Shown: positions 16,375 to 26,525, counted from the stretch's first letter. The stretch: DNA of 64,000 nt from Pedobacter sp. R20-19 (GCF_000708265.2 NZ_JCKI01000003.1:574044-638043); one strand, 5' to 3'. Notes: a model not told the origin generated them from the letters alone. Numbers and translations are program-made.

Positions 16375-16842
16375 ATGATTGAGATTTATACAGACGGAGC
16401 AGCCAGTGGAAACCCCGGACCAGGTGGCTGGGGAACTATTTTAAGAGCAGGACAACACTATAAAGAATTGAGTGGCGGGTTCAGAATGACCACCAATAAC
16501 CGCATGGAATTATTGGCCGTAATTAAAGGCCTGGAAGCACTGAAAAGTTTAAATCAGGAAGTAACGGTTTACTCCGATTCAAAATATGTAGTAGATGCAG
16601 TAGAAAAGAAATGGCTTTTCGGTTGGGTAACTAAAAACTTTAAAGATAAAAAAAACAAGGATCTCTGGATCCGCTTCCTTGAATTATACAAACTGCATAA
16701 GGTAAAATTCATTTGGATTAAAGGCCACAATGATCATCCGGAAAATGAGCGTTGCGATAGACTGGCGGTATTTGCTTCACAAGACAAACAAAACCTGGCA
16801 ATAGACACCTTTTTTGAGGCAGAGCGAAAAAAAATGCTTTAA
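16375..16842 (+). CDS. rnhA: Ribonuclease HI
   Basis: The 155-residue enzyme cleaves the RNA strand of RNA:DNA hybrids (Okazaki primers, R-loops). The four carboxylates are at D7 (IYTDGAASGNPGPGGWG), E45 (NNRMELLA), D68 (VYSDSKYV) and D128 (ENERCDRLA), with the conserved histidine in KGHNDH. Length and spacing match E. coli RNase HI (155 aa). It is transcribed alone and converges on fbp. Confidence 0.97.
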   Translation: MIEIYTDGAASGNPGPGGWGTILRAGQHYKELSGGFRMTTNNRMELLAVIKGLEALKSLNQEVTVYSDSKYVVDAVEKKWLFGWVTKNFKDKKNKDLWIRFLELYKLHKVKFIWIKGHNDHPENERCDRLAVFASQDKQNLAIDTFFEAERKKML

Positions 16843-16905
16843 CTCATTCTGAAGCTACTTATTTATGAAAACAATGATGTGAACTCTTAATTTGATAGAA
16901 CGATA

Positions 16906-16944
16906 TTGTGGCTGCAAATTAGTGTACTCAATCAACAGCCACAA
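16906..16944. terminator. Hairpin between convergent rnhA and fbp
   Basis: TTGTGGCTG and CAGCCACAA form a perfect 9-bp stem with a 21-base loop. T tracts are weak, so its use as a terminator is uncertain. Confidence 0.4.
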
Positions 16945-16984
16945 CTTAAGTTCATTTATTTCCGAAGATATCAAGACTTTAATC

Positions 16985-18052
16985 TTAGTCTATACCTCCA
17001 ATCACACCCATTCCTTCAAGTTTTGCCTCTACCTGATCACGTTTGGATATACCATTTAACATCATTTCTTCTGCTTTTTCTACCATGCGGATAGAACCGA
17101 TAAAAATAGGAACACGTTGATGAACTTCGGTAGGTTGAATTTCTAAAATCCGCTCAAAACCAGTACTGGCCTTGCCCCCAGCCTGCTCAATAATAAAAGC
17201 CATCGGATTACATTCATAAAGCAATCGTAGTTTACCCTCTGGTGATCGCGACGTGGTTGGATAAATATAGATCCCACCATTAATCAGACTCCGGTGGATA
17301 TCACCAACCATAGAACCAATATAGCGAGATGTATAAGGCCTTTCCGTACTTTCATCCTCCACCTGGCAATATTTGATGTATTTTTTCACACCATCAGGAA
17401 AATGAACATAATTCCCTTCATTAATAGAATAAGTAATGCCGCTTTCCGGGATTTTCATTTCGGGATGAGAAAGACAAAATTCACCGATAGAAGGATCCAG
17501 TGTAAATCCGTTCACACCTTTTCCAGTAGTGTAGACTAACATCGTGGATGAGCCATAAATAATATAACCTGCCGCCACCTGTTCTGTACCTTTTTGCAAT
17601 ACATCTTTAATACTGGCCTTTCCTTCTAAAGATTTACGCCGGTAAATTGAAAAAACAGTACCCACCGCTACATTCACATCCGTATTGGATGATCCATCCA
17701 TGGGATCAATACAGACAATATATTTAGCATTTTGAGAAACAGGCGATTCAATATGAATAATCTCTTCCTCTTCTTCAGTGGCGATAATACAACATTCTCC
17801 TCCGCTGGTTAAGGCGGCAATAAATTGCTGATCGGCATATACATCCAGTTTCTTTTGTTTTTCTCCTTGAATATTAGTCGTACCCACATGCCCAATCATA
17901 TCCACCAAACCGGCTTTATTGATTTCTCTATTTACAATTTTTGCAGCAATTGCAATATCCCGCAACAGCCTGGAAAGTTCTCCTTTTGCATAGGGGAAAT
18001 CTGCTTGTTTTTCAATAATAAATTGCCCTAATGTGACTACGCCAAAACCCAT
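16985..18052 (-). CDS. fbp: Fructose-1,6-bisphosphatase, class I
   Basis: This 355-residue cytoplasmic enzyme hydrolyses fructose-1,6-bisphosphate to fructose-6-phosphate in gluconeogenesis. Class I signatures are ATEEEEE (metal ligands), [20 protein letters not shown] (metal/phosphate site) and [21 protein letters not shown] near the C-terminus. The phosphodiesterase gene lies 19 bases upstream on the same strand, so the two are likely co-transcribed. It is slightly longer than E. coli Fbp (332 aa), which is within family range. Confidence 0.96.
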   Translation of the reverse strand: MGFGVVTLGQFIIEKQADFPYAKGELSRLLRDIAIAAKIVNREINKAGLVDMIGHVGTTNIQGEKQKKLDVYADQQFIAALTSGGECCIIATEEEEEIIHIESPVSQNAKYIVCIDPMDGSSNTDVNVAVGTVFSIYRRKSLEGKASIKDVLQKGTEQVAAGYIIYGSSTMLVYTTGKGVNGFTLDPSIGEFCLSHPEMKIPESGITYSINEGNYVHFPDGVKKYIKYCQVEDESTERPYTSRYIGSMVGDIHRSLINGGIYIYPTTSRSPEGKLRLLYECNPMAFIIEQAGGKASTGFERILEIQPTEVHQRVPIFIGSIRMVEKAEEMMLNGISKRDQVEAKLEGMGVIGGID

Positions 18053-18071
18053 ACTTAGTGTATATTTTACA

Positions 18072-18563
18072 TTATCTACCTGATAACTCTATAACCTCTA
18101 AGGTATGAATATTTTCTTCAGAAATACAAAACCTAATCAGTGTTCTCACTTTGTGCCAGCCCTGTTTTCCTGCTGCGCCGGGGTTTATATGCAGACATTT
18201 TATTTTTTCATCGAACATCACTTTTAAAATATGCGAATGCCCTGTGATAAATAATTTAGGAGGGTTAGTGTAAATTTCTGGCTTAACATAGGACGAATAT
18301 TTACCCGGGTAACCGCCAATATGCGTCATCCAAACATCAACCAATTCGCAGCTAAATCGATTTTTCTCTGGAAACTCAGAACGAATTGTAGCATCATCAA
18401 TATTTCCAAATACGCCTCGCAAAGGTTTAAATGCAGCTAATGGAGCAGCTACATCAGAGCCAAAATCTCCAGCATGCCAAATTTCATCCACCTGATCGAA
18501 GTGCTTAAAAACTGCATCATCCAGGTAACCATGTGTATCAGAAATTAATCCTATTTTTCTCAT
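18072..18563 (-). CDS. YfcE/MJ0936-type metallophosphodiesterase
   Basis: This 163-residue calcineurin-like phosphoesterase contains all five metal motifs in order: ISDTHG (D8/H10 region), [13 protein letters not shown], the histidine of HIGG, and TGHSHILKV. The ending [12 protein letters not shown] is typical. The family hydrolyses phosphodiesters, often cyclic nucleotides in vitro; the physiological substrate is unknown. It lies directly upstream of fbp on the same strand. Confidence 0.92.
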   Translation of the reverse strand: MRKIGLISDTHGYLDDAVFKHFDQVDEIWHAGDFGSDVAAPLAAFKPLRGVFGNIDDATIRSEFPEKNRFSCELVDVWMTHIGGYPGKYSSYVKPEIYTNPPKLFITGHSHILKVMFDEKIKCLHINPGAAGKQGWHKVRTLIRFCISEENIHTLEVIELSGR

Positions 18564-18719
18564 ATTGTGAATTTAATTGTGCTGGTTATACACCAAATTT
18601 CTTAAGCTAATTTACTGTGATTGTGTTTGCACACAAAAAAATCCATGCAATTTTACGTCATCATCTGCAATAAAAACAGCTGGTTATTGATGCTCCATTT
18701 AATCACTAATTTAAACCAA

Positions 18720-19421
18720 CTAAAAGGCCAGAAAAAAATCTTTTAATAAGTATTTATATGATGCGCTATGAATTTTAAATGATTCATAAATATAGAAATC
18801 ACTTTTCTCACGCACCGCGTGGTTTCTTGCCAAACAAATAATTTGCCTGAAAGTCGGTTTTTGAAGATCAGAATGAAGATTAACTTGTTCAATAAGATGA
18901 AGTGGATACTTAGCAGCGATTTTAACTACCTCATCAGCTTGTTTCACGGGTAGAATTATCCAAAATTTACCATTTCCAGTTAATAAATCATTCGCTTTTC
19001 GAATCAGCACTTCGAAAAATGATTGATCAGCATGCCTGGCGATGCCTTTTCTTTCTTCATCGTTTCTCAGATCATTTACAAAAAAAGGCGGATTAGATAC
19101 AATCAAATCAAATTTTTGATTGCTTTGAAATTCCTGAATTCCAAGATGATGCACTTTTAACCGACTATTGAAAACTGATGATTGAAAATTCCTTCCAGCA
19201 GTTTGCGCAGCTTGAAGGTCAATTTCTACCGCCTCAACCTCAGCTTCAGGGAAACGCTGTGCCAGCATAAGCGCCATCACACCTGTCCCTGTTCCAATAT
19301 CCAGGATATGCTGAGGCCCTTCATGATTAGCCATTGCAGCAATTAACACCCCATCGGTATTGATCTTCATGGCACAACCCGTTTGGTCAACTTCAAACTG
19401 CTTAAATTTAAAAATACTCAT
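18720..19421 (-). CDS. trmN6: tRNA1(Val) (adenine-37 N6)-methyltransferase (YfiC/TrmN6)
   Basis: The chosen start (19421) gives 233 residues beginning MSIFKFKQFEVDQTGCAMKINTDG, which is where the family begins. An upstream ATG at 19445 would add eight unlikely residues. The AdoMet motif DIGTGTGV is at 41-48 and the N6-adenine methylase motif NPPF at 110-113. Homologues methylate A37 of tRNA-Val. The VOC gene lies about 90 bases upstream on the same strand. Confidence 0.9.
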   Translation of the reverse strand: MSIFKFKQFEVDQTGCAMKINTDGVLIAAMANHEGPQHILDIGTGTGVMALMLAQRFPEAEVEAVEIDLQAAQTAGRNFQSSVFNSRLKVHHLGIQEFQSNQKFDLIVSNPPFFVNDLRNDEERKGIARHADQSFFEVLIRKANDLLTGNGKFWIILPVKQADEVVKIAAKYPLHLIEQVNLHSDLQKPTFRQIICLARNHAVREKSDFYIYESFKIHSASYKYLLKDFFLAF

Positions 19422-19429
19422 AACACCCA

Positions 19430-19511
19430 ATAACCAACTCAACACCTAACCCTCTAACCGCCTAATCAACTAGCCTCCTAAATCCAACTAACCGTCCCCC
19501 AACTACCCCCT
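19430..19511. repeat. Low-complexity CCTAACC-type spacer
   Basis: The gap between trmN6 and the VOC gene consists of degenerate repeats of CTAAC and CCTAAC. The same composition appears at 20.4-20.5, 24.96-25.02, 25.2, 25.44 and, as an exact octamer array, at 37.79 kb. Confidence 0.6.
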
Positions 19512-19895
19512 CTACCCCTCATATAACTCAAGCGGTAAACCATCCGGATCACTAAAAAAAGTAAACCTCTTCCCAGTAAACTCATCAATCCGAACGGGCT
19601 CTGTGATAATTCCGGCATCACTTAACCTGTTAATTTCCTTTTCAATATCATCTACCTCAAAAGCCAGATGCCTTAAACCCTGGGCTTCGGGCCTTGATGG
19701 CCTGGCGGGTGGATTTTCAAAAGAAAACAATTCAATCTGATACAACCCATTCACAGCTAAATCCAGCTTATACGATTTACGTTCTTCACGATAAACCTCG
19801 GCCAATATGGTAAAGCCCAGCTTATTAACATAGAATTTTTTTGATCTTTCATAATCTGAACAAATAATGGCAATATGATGAATCCGGTTGAACAT
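19512..19895 (-). CDS. VOC-family metalloprotein (glyoxalase/YaeR-like)
   Basis: This 127-residue protein has two beta-alpha-beta-beta-beta modules of the vicinal oxygen chelate fold. Metal ligands are likely the histidine in FNRIHHIAI, the glutamate in YQIELFSF, the histidine in LRHLAFEVDD, and the glutamate in LPLELYEG. Members include glyoxalase I and YaeR, which is of uncertain substrate. The short length and the Arg-rich segment (NPPARPSRPEAQGL) match the YaeR/SMU1112c type more than true GloA. Confidence 0.85.
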   Translation of the reverse strand: MFNRIHHIAIICSDYERSKKFYVNKLGFTILAEVYREERKSYKLDLAVNGLYQIELFSFENPPARPSRPEAQGLRHLAFEVDDIEKEINRLSDAGIITEPVRIDEFTGKRFTFFSDPDGLPLELYEG

Positions 19896-20597
19896 AATAA
19901 TGATTGAATTTGAATGAGTGGATTTTAAATGAATTTGATGTACAAAGTTGCAGAAAAATTACGAAGACAAAAGAATTCTTCAACAAGGCTAGTAAAGTGG
20001 AGAAAAGTTACCAAGCCCCTATCCGAAGGAGAAAAAGCCCCTATCAGCGTGTCTGCACCTTTCCACTGAAAGGAAAGGGCAATGAAAAACAATCTCACTC
20101 GAAGAAATCGTCATTCCGACCGTAGTGGAGGAATCTTTGAACTTTGCATACAATTTAATGGTGAATTAAACCCCTATCCGCCTAGCGGCACCTTTCCCCT
20201 AAAAGGGAAAGGGCGAAGTAAAAACCATTCTCCGCAACTCACTATCAAACCTGCCATTTGCCTTGCTATCTAGTATAGTTGGCTTTGTATGAAACGAAGT
20301 CAGTAGATTAAAAGACAGGGATTCTTCGCTGCGCTCTGAATGACAGCAAGGTGGTAAGATAAAGTGTTTTGGTTAGTGAGCCAACAAACCAAAGGCTTGG
20401 GGATTGATTACCTTTTTACTATTCTCCTCATCAACTTCTCTTATCTATTTTCCCTTCCCTATTAATCTCTACCACAATCCGACCATCATTCAATCATCCA
20501 TTCTTTCCTTCTATCATTAACTCTCCACAATCCCGTCATTATTTCCACATTCTCTGATTCTATTATGCAATCATTCACGCATTCAATCTAAAAAACC
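19896..20597. repeat. Intergenic region with dispersed foldback repeats
   Basis: No gene is seen here. Two copies of a repeat starting CCCCTATCCG and ending in a CTTTCC...GGAAAGGGC hairpin lie at about 20027-20081 and 20170-20215. Between them (20107-20140) is a partial copy of the TCGTCATTCCGACCGTAGTGGAGGAATCTTT family that forms the large array at 24.5 kb. A third unit type (GACAGGGATTCTTCGCTGCG..TGAATGACA) is at about 20316-20345. The rest, to 20580, is ATTC/TCATT-rich low-complexity sequence. Confidence 0.65.
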
Positions 20598-20605
20598 TAA
20601 ATTTG
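20598..20605 (+). promoter_or_regulatory. -7 element of purL
   Basis: TAAATTTG matches TAnnTTTG exactly, 18 bases before the ATG at 20624. Confidence 0.6.
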
Positions 20606-20623
20606 CAGCTTCAAAAAAAAAGC

Positions 20624-23600
20624 ATGATTCATTTCTTCCTTAGTCAATCGCAGGCGGTTTTTGTATTACAAACAGACAAAACGCTTACTACCAATGACAT
20701 TACTAAACTTGAGTGGTTATTTGGCGGTGCCAAAATTTCAGCAGAAACAGCTTTAGAAGGCTTTTTCGTCGGACCAAGGGCAGCTATGATTACGCCATGG
20801 AGTACAAATGCGGTAGAGATTACCCAGAACATGGATATGCAAGGCATCATCAGAATCGAAGAATTTAAAGCTATAGCTGAAGATTTTTCTGATTATGACC
20901 CTATGCTCGCTCAGAAATACAGTAAGCTTGATCAAGGCATTTACACCATTGATATTAAGCCAGAACCCATTTTAGAAATTACTGATATTGCAGCCTACAA
21001 CAAACAAGAAGGCTTATCACTCAGTGATGAAGAGGTAGAATATCTGAATACATTAGCAACCAATTTAGGAAGACCTTTAACAGATTCAGAAGTTTTCGGT
21101 TTCTCTCAGGTCAATTCTGAACATTGCCGTCATAAAATATTCAACGGAAAATTTGTAATTGATGGCGTAGAGCAGCCCTCCTCACTGTTTAAATTAATCC
21201 GAAAAACATCAGAGGCAAATCCAAATGATATTGTTTCTGCCTATAAAGACAACGTTGCTTTTATTAAAGGCCCAACGGTGCAGCAATTCGCACCTAAAAG
21301 AGCCGATATTCCAGATTATTACGCTACCAGCGATTTTGATTCGGTTATTTCATTAAAAGCCGAAACACATAACTTCCCAACCACTGTTGAGCCTTTTAAT
21401 GGCGCAGCAACAGGTTCTGGTGGCGAAATCAGAGATCGTTTAGCTGGCGGACAAGGTTCTTTACCCTTAGCCGGAACCGCGGTTTACATGACAGCACTTT
21501 CCAGGCTGGAAGAAAACCGTCCTTGGGAAAAAGGTGTAGAAGAAAGAGACTGGCTATATCAAACGCCAATGGATATTCTGATCAAAGCATCAAACGGTGC
21601 AACTGATTTCGGAAATAAATTCGGTCAGCCACTTATCACAGGTTCAGTGTTAACTTTTGAACACGAAGAAGATGCCCGCAAATTAGGTTTCGATAAAGTG
21701 ATCATGCTTGCTGGTGGTATTGGCTACGGCAAAGCCAGTCAGGCACAAAAACTAAAACCACAGGAAGGCGATAACATCGTTATTCTCGGGGGTGAAAATT
21801 ATAGAATTGGAATGGGTGGTGCAGCAGTTTCATCGGCTGATACCGGCCAACATGGATCGGGTATTGAGTTAAATGCGATTCAAAGATCTAATCCAGAAAT
21901 GCAAAAACGTGCCGCCAATGCGGTTCGGGGAATGGTAGAAAGTGAACACAATTCAATCATCTCTATTCACGATCATGGTGCAGGCGGACACTTAAACTGT
22001 TTATCAGAACTGGTAGAAGAAACAGGTGGATTAATCAATCTAGATAAATTACCTGTTGGTGATCCTACCCTATCCGCTAAGGAAATTATTGGAAACGAAT
22101 CTCAGGAAAGAATGGGATTAGTGATTGGTAACGAACACATTGAAACCTTACAGAAAATTGCTGATCGCGAGCGCTCCCCTATGTATACGGTAGGTAAAGT
22201 AACCGGTGATCATCGTTTTACATTCAAATCAGAAACAACGGGCATTAAGCCAATGGATCTGGAATTGAAAGATATGTTCGGCAGTTCGCCAAAAATTGTG
22301 ATGGATGACCAAACCATTAATCGCCAATACGAAGCACTTGCTTACGATCAAAAAGAACTTCATACTTATTTAGAGCAGGTTTTACAATTAGAAGCTGTTG
22401 CATCAAAAGATTGGTTAACCAATAAAGTTGACCGTTGCGTGGGTGGCCGTGTAGCGAAACAACAAACTGCTGGACCTTTGCAGTTGCCATTAAACAACTG
22501 TGGCGTAATGGCTTTGGATTTTCAGGGTAAAGAAGGAATTGCAACCTCAGTTGGCCATGCTCCGATTTCGGCGCTGATCGACCCGGCTGCAGGGAGCAGA
22601 AATGCGATTGCAGAATCTTTATCTAATATTGTTTGGGCACCTCTAAAAGAAGGCTTGAAAAGTGTTTCACTTTCAGCAAACTGGATGTGGGCCTGTAAAA
22701 ATGAAGGAGAAGATGCTCGCCTATACGAAGCGGTAAAGGCTTGTTCTGATTTTGCCATCGATTTAGGAATCAACATCCCAACCGGAAAAGATTCGCTTTC
22801 GATGAAACAGAAATATAAAAATGGCGATGTAATTGCACCCGGAACAGTGATTATTTCTGCAGGTGCAAATTGCAATGACATTACACAAGTGGTGGAACCC
22901 GTACTTCAAAAAGATGGTGGATCTATTTATTATATTAACCTTTCTAACGATACCTATAAATTAGGTGGATCTTCTTTTGCGCAGATTTTAAACAAGATTG
23001 GAACAGAGACACCAGACATTAAAGATGCAGGTCAATTCTCGAAAGCATTCAACACTATTCAGCAATTAATTAAAGAAGATAAAATTCAGGCCGGACACGA
23101 TATCGGTAGCGGTGGTTTAATTACAACGTTATTGGAAATGTGTTTCGCCGATCGCGATTTAGGCGCTTCAATTGATCTTTCTTCTCTAGGTGAACAAGAC
23201 ATTATTAAACTATTATTCGCTGAAAATATCGCTTTGGTTTTCCAGGCAGATGCCTCAGTAGAAAATACATTAACCAGTGCAGGTGTTAATTTTCATAAAA
23301 TTGGAAAAGTGACATCATCACTGACACTTGAGGTTAAGAATGCAACAGATAGTTTCAACTTTGAAATCAACCACTTACGTGATGTATGGTTTAAAACTTC
23401 ATACCTATTAGACACCAAGCAAACAGGTAATGGTTTAGCAAAAGAACGTTACGACAATTATAAAAACCAGGCCTTAAAATATAATTTCCCATCTCAGTTT
23501 GATGGAAAGAAACCTGTTATTGATGCTACGAAACCCCGTCCGAAAGCAGCGATTATCCGTGAAAAAGGTAGTAACTCTGAGCGTGAACTGGCTAACGCAA

Positions 23601-24292
23601 TGTTTTTAGCAGGCTTTGATGTTAAAGATGTTCACATGACGGATTTAATCACAGGCCGCGAAACACTGGAAGACATTCAGTTTATTGGTGCTGTTGGAGG
23701 TTTCTCCAACTCTGATGTTTTAGGATCAGCCAAAGGTTGGGCTGGCGCATTTTTATATAATGAAAAAGCCCGGGTAGCTTTAGAAAAATTCTTTGCCCGC
23801 CCTGATACTTTATCCGTTGGTATTTGTAATGGCTGTCAATTATTTATAGAGCTTGGCCTGATTAACAAAAACCATGAAGAGAAACCAAAAATGCTGCACA
23901 ACAAAAGTGGCAAGCATGAAAGTATTTTCACTTCATTAACCTTACAAGAAAATCATTCAGTGATGCTTTCTACCTTAGTAGGTAGCACTTTAGGCGTTTG
24001 GGTATCACATGGAGAAGGAAAATTCTCATTACCTTATGCGGAAGATCAATATAAAATCGTAGCCAAATATGCATACGAAGGTTATCCTGCAAGTCCGAAT
24101 GGTTCTGATTATAACACGGCTATGATGTGTGATGAAACTGGCCGCCATTTAGTGATGATGCCACACATTGAGCGTTCATTATTTCAGTGGCATTGGGCAA
24201 ATTACCCTGCTGGCAGAAAAGACGAAGTATCACCATGGATGGAAGCTTTTGTAAACGCCAGAAAATGGATTGAAGAAAAAGTAAAGGGTTAA
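20624..24292 (+). CDS. purL: Phosphoribosylformylglycinamidine synthase (single-chain PurL)
   Basis: The ATG at 20624 (MIHFFLSQSQAVFVLQ) is chosen over an upstream TTG because the -7 element ends at 20605. The 1222-residue large-type PurL converts FGAR to FGAM in purine synthesis using glutamine. The parts are an N-terminal PurS-like domain, linker signature FGFSQVNSEHCRHK, and the ATP/FGAR site with AETHNFPTTVEPFNGAATGSGGEIRD. A second AIRS-like half follows, then a C-terminal glutaminase from about 972, with nucleophile C1068 (GICNGCQLF), H1129 (HGEGKF) and the final triad region (MMPHIERSLF). It is transcribed alone. Confidence 0.98.
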   Translation: MIHFFLSQSQAVFVLQTDKTLTTNDITKLEWLFGGAKISAETALEGFFVGPRAAMITPWSTNAVEITQNMDMQGIIRIEEFKAIAEDFSDYDPMLAQKYSKLDQGIYTIDIKPEPILEITDIAAYNKQEGLSLSDEEVEYLNTLATNLGRPLTDSEVFGFSQVNSEHCRHKIFNGKFVIDGVEQPSSLFKLIRKTSEANPNDIVSAYKDNVAFIKGPTVQQFAPKRADIPDYYATSDFDSVISLKAETHNFPTTVEPFNGAATGSGGEIRDRLAGGQGSLPLAGTAVYMTALSRLEENRPWEKGVEERDWLYQTPMDILIKASNGATDFGNKFGQPLITGSVLTFEHEEDARKLGFDKVIMLAGGIGYGKASQAQKLKPQEGDNIVILGGENYRIGMGGAAVSSADTGQHGSGIELNAIQRSNPEMQKRAANAVRGMVESEHNSIISIHDHGAGGHLNCLSELVEETGGLINLDKLPVGDPTLSAKEIIGNESQERMGLVIGNEHIETLQKIADRERSPMYTVGKVTGDHRFTFKSETTGIKPMDLELKDMFGSSPKIVMDDQTINRQYEALAYDQKELHTYLEQVLQLEAVASKDWLTNKVDRCVGGRVAKQQTAGPLQLPLNNCGVMALDFQGKEGIATSVGHAPISALIDPAAGSRNAIAESLSNIVWAPLKEGLKSVSLSANWMWACKNEGEDARLYEAVKACSDFAIDLGINIPTGKDSLSMKQKYKNGDVIAPGTVIISAGANCNDITQVVEPVLQKDGGSIYYINLSNDTYKLGGSSFAQILNKIGTETPDIKDAGQFSKAFNTIQQLIKEDKIQAGHDIGSGGLITTLLEMCFADRDLGASIDLSSLGEQDIIKLLFAENIALVFQADASVENTLTSAGVNFHKIGKVTSSLTLEVKNATDSFNFEINHLRDVWFKTSYLLDTKQTGNGLAKERYDNYKNQALKYNFPSQFDGKKPVIDATKPRPKAAIIREKGSNSERELANAMFLAGFDVKDVHMTDLITGRETLEDIQFIGAVGGFSNSDVLGSAKGWAGAFLYNEKARVALEKFFARPDTLSVGICNGCQLFIELGLINKNHEEKPKMLHNKSGKHESIFTSLTLQENHSVMLSTLVGSTLGVWVSHGEGKFSLPYAEDQYKIVAKYAYEGYPASPNGSDYNTAMMCDETGRHLVMMPHIERSLFQWHWANYPAGRKDEVSPWMEAFVNARKWIEEKVKG

Positions 24293-24329
24293 TCGCTACA
24301 TAAATTTAAATAGATTGAAATTACATGAC

Positions 24330-24358
24330 AAAGGCTTGAGCAAACACTCAAGCCTTTT
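24330..24358 (+). terminator. purL terminator
   Basis: AAAGGCTTGAG and CTCAAGCCTTT form an 11-bp stem with a T run, 38 bases after the stop codon. Confidence 0.85.
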
Positions 24359-24505
24359 CATTTATCACCAAAAATCACAATTATAAATTTATTTTTAAGC
24401 ATTACTTCGTAAATCCGTCGTGCTGAATTTATCTCAGCACCTCACAAAAAAACTCATCTATTTAAGATCCTGAATCAAGTTCAGGAAGACGGGATATACG
24501 CCAAA

Positions 24506-25408
24506 GTCGTCATCCCGACTGTAGCACCTGCCTCCTTAGGCAGTGCGAAATGGAGAGATCTTTTCAAATGGGTTTATTCTGATTATTCATTTACAAAAGC
24601 AAAGTTCAAGATTTCTCCACTGCAGTTGAAATAACGATATCTTCACTAAAGTCGTCATCTCGACTGTAGCACTTGCCTCCTTCAGGCAGTGCGAAATGGA
24701 GAGATCTTTTCAAATGGATTTCTTCTGATTATTCATTTGCAAAAGCAAAGTTCAAGATTTCTACACTGCAGTCGAAATGACGATATCTTCACTAAAGTCG
24801 TCATCTCGACTGTAGCACCTGCCTTTTTAAGGCATTGCGAAATGGAGAGATCTTTTCAAATGCGTTTCTTCTGATTAATCATTTGCAAAAAGCAAAGTTC
24901 AAAGATTTCTCCACTGCGGTCGAAATGACGAACCTTCAATAATTAATAGTTTTTAGCCGCCTTACTAACTAAACACCTAACCATCTAACCAACTTCTCAC
25001 CTTCCCAACTTCCCACCTTCCCACCTTTCTCCTAAAAACCAATTGTCGTCATCTCGACTGAAGCACCTGCCTCCTTCAGGCAGTGCGAAATGGAGAGATC
25101 TTTTCAAATGGGCTTCTTCTGATTATTCATTTGCAAAAAGCAAAATTCGAAGATTTCTCCACTATGGTCGAAATGACGAACCTTCAATAATTGATAGTTT
25201 TTAGCCGCCTGACTAACTAAACACCTAACCAACTTCTCACCTTCCCAACTCTCCACCTTTCTCCTAAAAACCAATTATCGTCATCCCGACTGTAGCACCT
25301 GCCTCCTTAGGCAGTGCGAAATGGAGAGATCTTTTCAAATGGGTTTATTCTGATTATTCATTTACAAAAGCAAAGTTCAAGATTTCTCCACTGCAGTTGA
25401 AATGACGA
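24506..25408. repeat. Five-copy array of ~132-bp foldback elements
   Basis: Copies lie at about 24506-24637, 24651-24782, 24797-24930, 25045-25178 and 25277-25408. Each starts TCGTCATCTCGACTGTAG (or close) and ends with the inverted form CTGCAGTCGAAATGACGA. Inside, GGAGAGATCTT pairs imperfectly with AAGATTTCTCC, and CTGCCT/AGGCAG forms a side hairpin, so a single unit can fold into a branched cruciform. Spacing is 145-146 bp for the first two steps and 248 and 232 bp for the last two. In these last steps a CCTAACC-rich spacer is duplicated together with the element. No gene lies between 24293 and 25480. Confidence 0.85.
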
Positions 25409-25480
25409 ACCTTCAATAACTGATAGTTTCTAGCCACCTTACTAACTAAACCATCTAACCAACTCCTCGCCTAACCACTT

Positions 25481-26323
25481 CTACATTAAATTAAAATTAA
25501 TCGGCATATTGTACCTTACCCTTACCGGGATTCCTTTATTTTTTCCAGGTTTCCAGAGTGGAGATTTTTTAATCACTTTCATGGCTTCCTCATCACACCC
25601 ATAACCAATCCCCTTCAATACTTTAACATCAGTGATCGAACCATCCTTTTCAACCACGAAACTGATAAACACCTTACCTTGAACCCCATCATCTTGTGCT
25701 TGTGAAGGATAACGCAGATTACGTTCCATGTATTTAGCAAAAGCTTTCATTCCACCTGTAAATTCAGGATATTCATCCACGCCGTCTGTACCAAGAATAG
25801 CATTTGAGTCGCCGCCAGATGTATTTTCTTTAGTCAAACCATCACCATTGCCCGTAACCACAGCTTTATTAAGTACTAAATTTGGCTTAATATCTCCATC
25901 TTGAGTAACATTGCTAACAACAGCATTCTTAATTTCGTCTATAGTAGGCGGATCTTTGATTTCTGGTTTATCTACCACTACAATATTTGATGTCACGTTA
26001 ACTGATTTCACTTTAACAGGTTCAGCTTTTGCAGGTTCTATCTTTTTCTCTGGTTCAATCTTTTTTTCCATGGTATGAATCACCTCTGCCAAGTTAACCA
26101 CCTTAGGAGGACTTACTTTTTCGATAACTGTTGGAAACATTTTGCTATAAACCAGTGGAGCAAAGCCAGCTAAAAGAAATAATCCACTGACTATGAATAG
26201 CGATCTGGTCATAATTTTAGAAGATTTAGACCTTAATTCATAGGCGCCATAATTTTTGTTGCGGTTAGCAAATACAAGATCGAGCCACTCGGTTTTGTAC
26301 ACATTGATTGATGAATTGAACAT
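25481..26323 (-). CDS. TonB-family energy-transducing protein
   Basis: This 280-residue protein starts with the Bacteroidota-type cytoplasmic segment (WLDLVFANRNKNYGAYELR). One transmembrane helix lies at about 41-60, then a Pro/Lys/Glu/Val-rich periplasmic spacer (about 66-190). The C-terminal TonB domain (about 195-280) has EYPEFTGGMKAFAKYMERNLRYP and VEKDGSITDVKVLKGIGYGCDEEA. Such proteins pass proton-motive energy from ExbBD to outer-membrane receptors. It has no exbBD next to it; a TonB-dependent receptor is encoded at 32-35 kb. Confidence 0.93.
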   Translation of the reverse strand: MFNSSINVYKTEWLDLVFANRNKNYGAYELRSKSSKIMTRSLFIVSGLFLLAGFAPLVYSKMFPTVIEKVSPPKVVNLAEVIHTMEKKIEPEKKIEPAKAEPVKVKSVNVTSNIVVVDKPEIKDPPTIDEIKNAVVSNVTQDGDIKPNLVLNKAVVTGNGDGLTKENTSGGDSNAILGTDGVDEYPEFTGGMKAFAKYMERNLRYPSQAQDDGVQGKVFISFVVEKDGSITDVKVLKGIGYGCDEEAMKVIKKSPLWKPGKNKGIPVRVRYNMPINFNLM

Positions 26324-26497
26324 AGCTTTTAAGTTTTAAGCATGATGTAACAAAATCAATGATTCCATAAAACAGTTAAAAAATCTCCTTTCTTTACCAA
26401 AAATGAAATTTTTGATCTCTAAAACATTTTTTTATTTCATTTTCAATAAAATTGATATATTTCTTACGATTGTTTTATAAAAATTAATAAAATATCC

Positions 26498-26505
26498 TAT
26501 TTTTG
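26498..26505 (+). promoter_or_regulatory. -7 element of glnN
   Basis: TATTTTTG fits TAnnTTTG, 20 bases before the start codon. A TTG at 26470 is 25 bases further up, slightly too far for a standard -33. Confidence 0.5.
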
Positions 26506-26525
26506 ACAAAAAACATAACAAATTA

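Noticed and set aside
19904..20273. Two short plus-strand open frames in the trmN6/VOC-purL gap
   Set aside because: They run through dispersed repeat elements; the apparent coding is a by-product of the repeats.
20603..20623. TTG start for purL
   Set aside because: It overlaps the -7 promoter element. The ATG at 20624 gives the expected N-terminus.
24506..25408. CRISPR array
   Set aside because: Units of ~132 bp are repeats throughout, with duplicated rather than unique spacers and no cas genes.
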